A stretch of 64,000 nt of DNA from contig NZ_QKRB01000044.1 in the NCBI RefSeq assembly GCF_003233845.1, positions 558,001 through 622,000 of the forward strand, read 5' to 3'. Source of the DNA: Paenibacillus sambharensis (GTDB lineage: Bacteria > Bacillota > Bacilli > Paenibacillales > Paenibacillaceae). The notes beneath the pieces were generated by a model that was not told the DNA's origin, searched no databases, and worked only from the letters and a program-made list of their open reading frames with translations. A program made the position numbers and the translations under genes. Positions 60,346 to 64,000 of this stretch are shown in pieces (the first letter of the stretch is position 1; every line of letters begins with the position of its first letter).

Positions 60346-61155
60346 ATGAGCTTGCAGCAGGAGATTATTGCTAAACTGGGCGTTAAGCCCGAGATTAAAG
60401 TTGAGGAAGAAATCCGTAAACGGGTTGATTTTCTGAAGGACTATGTGAAGGGCTCCAACACTTCAGGACTGCTGATTGCAATCAGCGGCGGAATCGACAG
60501 TGCGGTAGCCGCGGGACTGTGCAAGCGGGCGACCGATGAGCTGTCGCAGGAGAGCGGCAAGGAATATATTACGCTTGGTGTGTATCAGCCATATGGTGAG
60601 CAATCGGATATTGCCGACAGCTATGCCGTAGCCAAGGCATTCGATCTGAAGTACCAGGCTGAGACAAATATTGAGGATGCCGTTAATGAAGTGGCTCTTG
60701 AGGTTGAGCATGCCTATAAGAACATGGGTAATCCTCGTCACATAAGCCGCGAGGGCAAAGGCAATGTTAAAGCGCGCATGCGGATGGTAGTTCAATATGC
60801 GCTCGCATTTGACCTGAACCTGCTCGTTGTCGGGACAGACCATGCATCCGAGGCCGTTACCGGCTTCTATACGAAGTGGGGCGACGGCGCTGTAGATATT
60901 ACGCCGCTCAGCTCGCTTAACAAGCGTCAGGTGAGACAGCTAGCAGCTGCTCTTGGTGTGCCGCAGCCGATATTGGACAAGGCGCCGACCGCAGGGCTGT
61001 GGGAAGGCCAGACCGACGAGGGTGAGCTCGGCATTAAGTATGATGACAACAGCGACTATCTGGAAGGCAAGGAGATTGATCCTGCCGTCCGACAGAAGCT
61101 GGAGAAGAAGTACCTGATTACGGCGCACAAGCGTGAGCCGATACCGGGGATCTAG
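60346..61155 (+). CDS. nadE: Ammonia-dependent NAD+ synthetase
   Basis: NadE amidates nicotinic acid adenine dinucleotide to NAD+. The 269-residue protein has the PP-loop ISGGIDSAVAAGLCKRA, VKARMRMVVQYALA, VVGTDHASEA and GLWEGQTDEGELGIKYDD, and no glutaminase domain, so it uses free ammonia. ATG 60346 follows GGGAGGGGAACGG. It is linked to the bacilliredoxin gene. Confidence 0.96.
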   Translation: MSLQQEIIAKLGVKPEIKVEEEIRKRVDFLKDYVKGSNTSGLLIAISGGIDSAVAAGLCKRATDELSQESGKEYITLGVYQPYGEQSDIADSYAVAKAFDLKYQAETNIEDAVNEVALEVEHAYKNMGNPRHISREGKGNVKARMRMVVQYALAFDLNLLVVGTDHASEAVTGFYTKWGDGAVDITPLSSLNKRQVRQLAAALGVPQPILDKAPTAGLWEGQTDEGELGIKYDDNSDYLEGKEIDPAVRQKLEKKYLITAHKREPIPGI

Positions 61156-61168
61156 AGCAATGAACACG

Positions 61169-61197
61169 AACAGCCCCTAAGCAGGGGCTGTTTTGTT
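61169..61197 (+). terminator. Terminator after nadE
   Basis: AACAGCCCCT pairs with AGGGGCTGTT around AAGC, followed by TTGTT. Confidence 0.85.
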
Positions 61198-61270
61198 ACA
61201 ACAGTGAAGCATTCAGTGATATTTTGCGATCGGCAGGTCGTTTTACCAAATCGTAAACTTTACATTCGTT

Positions 61271-61804
61271 CTAAATCTGGTTGGAGCGGGTGGCGGCTTT
61301 GCGTTTGCCTCTAATTTTCTGAAGAATTTTCAGCCGGTATTTCGAGAAGATGATCCGCAGAATGAAATATCCGATCACCGAGAAGATAAGACTGTTCAAG
61401 GTGCCGCCGATGAAGATATCAAAGCCTACCTCGCGAATCCAGTGCAGCACTCCGTTGATAAGCGGGCCGAATACTCCGTCGTATGAGGCTTCTGCAGCCG
61501 GGTTATGCACCGCTTCTTCCAGCGGCGCTGTATGGAACAGGCTGCGTACCAGCGGTCCGCTCTGAACATTCAGAAGAAACAGCAGCGGCCAGGCTACGGA
61601 ACCGATTGCTGCTGCGATCAGGGCAGTCGGCACATTGCCCTTCATCAGCTTGGCAAGCCCGACTGACAAAGCGGGTCCGATGCCAAAGGTAGGGTACCAG
61701 CACGGGAAGAAGCCGACGATAAATCCGAGTGAGACGGCGTGAGGCCCTTTATTTTGGCGGAATAGTTGGATCATATAATATTTGGCGCGTTTAGTGAGCT
61801 TCAT
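61271..61804 (-). CDS. DUF2062 membrane protein
   Basis: A 177-residue protein with a basic start, three hydrophobic segments and a basic C-terminus (RLKILQKIRGKRK). The DUF2062 pattern is clear: SLGFIVGFFPCWYPTFGIGP and AAAIGSVAWPLLFLLN. Role unknown. Confidence 0.88.
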   Translation of the reverse strand: MKLTKRAKYYMIQLFRQNKGPHAVSLGFIVGFFPCWYPTFGIGPALSVGLAKLMKGNVPTALIAAAIGSVAWPLLFLLNVQSGPLVRSLFHTAPLEEAVHNPAAEASYDGVFGPLINGVLHWIREVGFDIFIGGTLNSLIFSVIGYFILRIIFSKYRLKILQKIRGKRKAATRSNQI

Positions 61805-61910
61805 GCAGGGTACTACTCCATTCCTAATATTCTTCCTATCATTCTACATGATTCTGCAGCAAAATACCGGGACTTTAAACAAACTTTACAGAAGGAAAGG
61901 TTGAACGTCC

Positions 61911-62981
61911 GTGACTCAGTATGAAACAGCAGCAAAGCTAATTCCTATACATATATTAAGCGGATTTCTCGGCAGTGGCAAAACAACACTGCTGACCCGT
62001 ATGGCCGATTATTACAAGGAAATGGGCTGCAAGCCGGCCATCGTGATGAATGAGCTTGGAGAAGTCAATCTCGACGGGCAAATACTCGGCAGTGATGTGG
62101 CAATGACCGAAATGCTGGGCGGCTGCATCTGCTGTACGATTCGCGGCGACCTGACGCTGGAAATAAAGACCCTAATAGATGAACATCATCCGGATGTTAT
62201 TCTGATTGAATCGACGGGGGCCGCCAACCCGCTTGAAATTATTGACGGAGTGACTGAAGCCGCCATGTATACCCGAACCGAGCTTCGCTCGATCATTACG
62301 GTCGTGGACGGGCCGGTTCTAATCGACAGGCAGAAGCGGTCCAAAGACCGCACCTTCAAGCTGATGCGCGAGCAAATCCGCTGCGCGACAAGATTGATTC
62401 TAAACAAGGCGGACAAGCTCGAACCGGAAGAATTAGTGCTGGCCGAGCAGACCATCCGGGAGTGGAACTCATACGCGCCGCTCACGGCAACGATACGCTG
62501 CGCAGCCGACCTTGAGCAGCTTGCGGCTGGAGCGCCTGTAGTTAACAGGGCTGCAGCTGGGCATGCGTCGACAGCTTCAGATGGCGGAACGCCCCATGAG
62601 CATTCGCATGGCTGCAGGCATACTGGCCAGGAACACCCACACGGCTGTGACCATCATAATGATGACGAGCCAGAGTCCCGTCAGGTTTCAAAGCATGAGA
62701 GCCATGACCATGTGATGGCGGTCACCTATTATTTTAATCGGCCGGTGGACAGCAAAGCATTTGAACTTTTTCTGCAGAAGCTTCCTGAGAATATATACCG
62801 GGCGAAGGGCATTCTGACATTCCGGGATGCGCCGAGCAGGTTTCTGTTCCAGTATGCATTCCGTGAGTCCGATTTCATCAAGATTAACCCGCAGGGCGAT
62901 GTCCACGATGTGGCTGTGTTTATCGGCGAGCACTTCTCACGGGGGGCGCTGCTTGAGGAATTGGCGAAGCTCGAGGGGTGA
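61911..62981 (+). CDS. CobW/COG0523 family GTPase with histidine-rich linker
   Basis: A 356-residue G3E GTPase, the group of metallochaperones that deliver zinc or other metals. P-loop GFLGSGKTTLLTRM (19-32), metal-binding GCICC (71-75), VILIESTGAANP and NKAD. A His/Asp/Glu-rich linker (about residues 215-262, with repeats such as HEHSHGCRH and HPHGCDHHND) probably binds zinc before the C-terminal CobW domain. The start is GTG 61911 after GAAGGAAAGG. I see no Zur box upstream. Confidence 0.9.
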   Translation: MTQYETAAKLIPIHILSGFLGSGKTTLLTRMADYYKEMGCKPAIVMNELGEVNLDGQILGSDVAMTEMLGGCICCTIRGDLTLEIKTLIDEHHPDVILIESTGAANPLEIIDGVTEAAMYTRTELRSIITVVDGPVLIDRQKRSKDRTFKLMREQIRCATRLILNKADKLEPEELVLAEQTIREWNSYAPLTATIRCAADLEQLAAGAPVVNRAAAGHASTASDGGTPHEHSHGCRHTGQEHPHGCDHHNDDEPESRQVSKHESHDHVMAVTYYFNRPVDSKAFELFLQKLPENIYRAKGILTFRDAPSRFLFQYAFRESDFIKINPQGDVHDVAVFIGEHFSRGALLEELAKLEG

Positions 62982-63064
62982 TCGGCAGAAGGAGCTGCGG
63001 AGCGGGTTATCGTTTCATTACGCCGGGGGACGGGTACAGGGAAAGCAAGGAGGTGTTCCATCCT

Positions 63065-63874
63065 ATGTCTTTTACGAAATTAGAACGACATGTGAAAGAG
63101 CTGGAAGACTATTGTGCTGAATCCGGACACCGTGTCCTCAGTATGTACCTCAACACGGAGCCGGACCGGAACCGTCCTCAGTCATGGAAGATTAAATTCA
63201 AGAGCGGAATGAAGCGTCTTCGTGAGTATGCGGAAGCTGAAGGCGGTGAAGAACAGGTGCAGATGTTCGATAATCTGCGGCCGTCGGTTGAACGGGCTGT
63301 AGAGGAAATGCGCGGCGATCTGAAGAAAGGTCTGCTGCTCTTTGCCTGCTCGTCGGGTCAATTCACTGTTGTAGAAACAGTGCAGGTGCCAACGCCGGAT
63401 GCATTCTATTGGGAGGACCGTCCTCATATGCAGGAGCTGCAGGAGATGCTGAAGAGCTATCCGCCTGCTGGTCTTGTGCAGGCCGGCAGCGAGGGGGTAT
63501 CGGTCATTTCAACGTCCCTTGGTGAAATTGTGGATGAATGGCATTATGAATGGGATTTGCAGCAGGACCGGTGGAGGCAGAAGAAGGGCCTTGGCCATGC
63601 AGGCATACTGGCTTCAAGCGCCAACCACAGGGATCAGTACGATAAGAAGCTTGATGTTAATCGTCAGCGTTGGCTGAAGGATTTCGTACCCGTGCTGGAA
63701 TCTCATAACCGGAAGCAAAAGTGGGAAGAGATTATTCTGACCGGGGAAACCGATGTAACCAATGATCTGGATGAGATGCTGAATACCAAGTCCCGTCAAC
63801 GAATTATCCCAAAAAATTTCAATGGCATGCCTTCCGCTCAGCTGCTGCAGGAGGTTCAGTCCAACCTGAGGTAA
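63065..63874 (+). CDS. VLRF1/baeRF-like (archaeo-eukaryotic release-factor fold) protein
   Basis: A 269-residue soluble protein with the strand pattern of bacterial aeRF1-like proteins: SMYLNTEPDRNR at the start, LKKGLLLFACSSGQFTVVET, an acidic and Trp-rich middle, and WEEIILTGETDVTNDL near the end. Such proteins are presumed to act on ribosomes or peptidyl-tRNA; no GGQ-type loop is visible here. ATG 63065 follows AAGGAGGTG. It lies 83 bases after the CobW GTPase on the same strand. Confidence 0.65.
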   Translation: MSFTKLERHVKELEDYCAESGHRVLSMYLNTEPDRNRPQSWKIKFKSGMKRLREYAEAEGGEEQVQMFDNLRPSVERAVEEMRGDLKKGLLLFACSSGQFTVVETVQVPTPDAFYWEDRPHMQELQEMLKSYPPAGLVQAGSEGVSVISTSLGEIVDEWHYEWDLQQDRWRQKKGLGHAGILASSANHRDQYDKKLDVNRQRWLKDFVPVLESHNRKQKWEEIILTGETDVTNDLDEMLNTKSRQRIIPKNFNGMPSAQLLQEVQSNLR

Positions 63875-63955
63875 CGGTGCCAAGCAATTCAGCAAACGAT
63901 TACAAAGCTCGGATAGGTTAACTCCTCAGAATTGCCAAGGTTGTTCATATAGAGA

Positions 63956-63999
63956 AGAAGCTGTTGCCCATGAAGATGGGGTGACAGCTTCTTTTTTTA
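63956..63999 (+). terminator. Terminator after baeRF-like gene
   Basis: AGAAGCTGT pairs with ACAGCTTCT around an inner CCAT/ATGG hairpin, followed by TTTTTTT. Confidence 0.9.
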
Positions 64000-64000
64000 G

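Noticed and set aside
1-64000. CRISPR arrays, tRNA/rRNA genes, insertion sequences, prophage or toxin-antitoxin loci
   Set aside because: I looked for regular repeats, transposase, integrase or restriction motifs and tRNA-like cloverleaves and found none; gene content and style are uniform throughout.

Overview
The window looks like chromosomal DNA of an endospore-forming Gram-positive of the Paenibacillaceae (Paenibacillus or a near relative). Base composition is moderately GC-rich. Genes have strong AGGAGG-type ribosome sites, many short operons end in clear rho-independent hairpins, and T-box leaders are present. The gene set fits: YneF, an H-type spore protein, Ku plus split LigD-type genes, GbsR-OpuA, tsaEB-rimI-tsaD, an Ecs-like ABC pair and copper-amine-oxidase-type 'stalk' domains. 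I saw no rRNA, tRNA, transposase, phage gene or CRISPR array. About 65 protein genes fill the window, so most of it is ordinary core genome; the interest lies in the regulatory DNA and a few gene neighbourhoods.

Layout. 1-4.7 kb: end of a GNAT gene, an Ntdp-type phosphatase, signal peptidase I, queG, ogt, a YneF protein and folE. 4.7-8.6 kb: an N-terminally extended superoxide dismutase, an alpha/beta hydrolase, an IclR regulator and a GbsR-type regulator. 8.8-13.6 kb: the three-gene glycine betaine uptake operon and a membrane chemoreceptor. 13.8-18 kb: acnA and a secreted-amidase-type protein. 18-23.5 kb: ddl, a small gene coupled to uvsE, fabI, a TauE/SafE permease and an inositol-phosphatase-like enzyme. 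23.6-25.5 kb: a short acidic protein, then an M23 peptidase-bactofilin operon. 25.7-31.9 kb: cardiolipin synthase, a three-gene end-joining operon (ku, ligase, polymerase domain), two small spore-type genes, a lipoprotein polysaccharide deacetylase and a small basic protein. 32-36 kb: a YitT protein and the tsaE-tsaB-rimI-tsaD operon. 36.1-37.6 kb: a phosphodiester glycosidase and its membrane partner.

37.86-40.3 kb holds the most striking regulatory region: a near-consensus promoter, two complete T-box leaders in tandem, and leuA. Right after leuA, an intergenic stretch of 435 bases carries six strict matches to the DnaA box, partly interleaved with the leuA terminator. AraC, WYL and DinB-type genes follow.

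43.3-47.6 kb: pstA, pstC and pstS without pstB, plus a stalk-domain protein, with a PhoP-box-like triple repeat before pstS. 47.9-53.6 kb: a zinc-finger/HTH/DUF2087 protein, a GIY-YIG protein, an ecsAB pair, a DUF1835 protein, a small acidic protein and a Nudix hydrolase. 53.7-61.2 kb: a universal stress protein, a flavoprotein, a HAD phosphatase, an alpha/beta hydrolase, a sporulation-type histidine kinase, two small unknown genes, a bacilliredoxin and nadE. 61.2-64 kb: a DUF2062 membrane protein, a CobW-type GTPase with a histidine-rich linker, and a baeRF-like protein.

The observations most worth checking are the tandem T-box (37.9-38.7 kb), the DnaA-box cluster (40.3-40.6 kb), a near-identical palindrome shared by the iclR-type gene and acnA promoters, and the pst operon without its ATPase.
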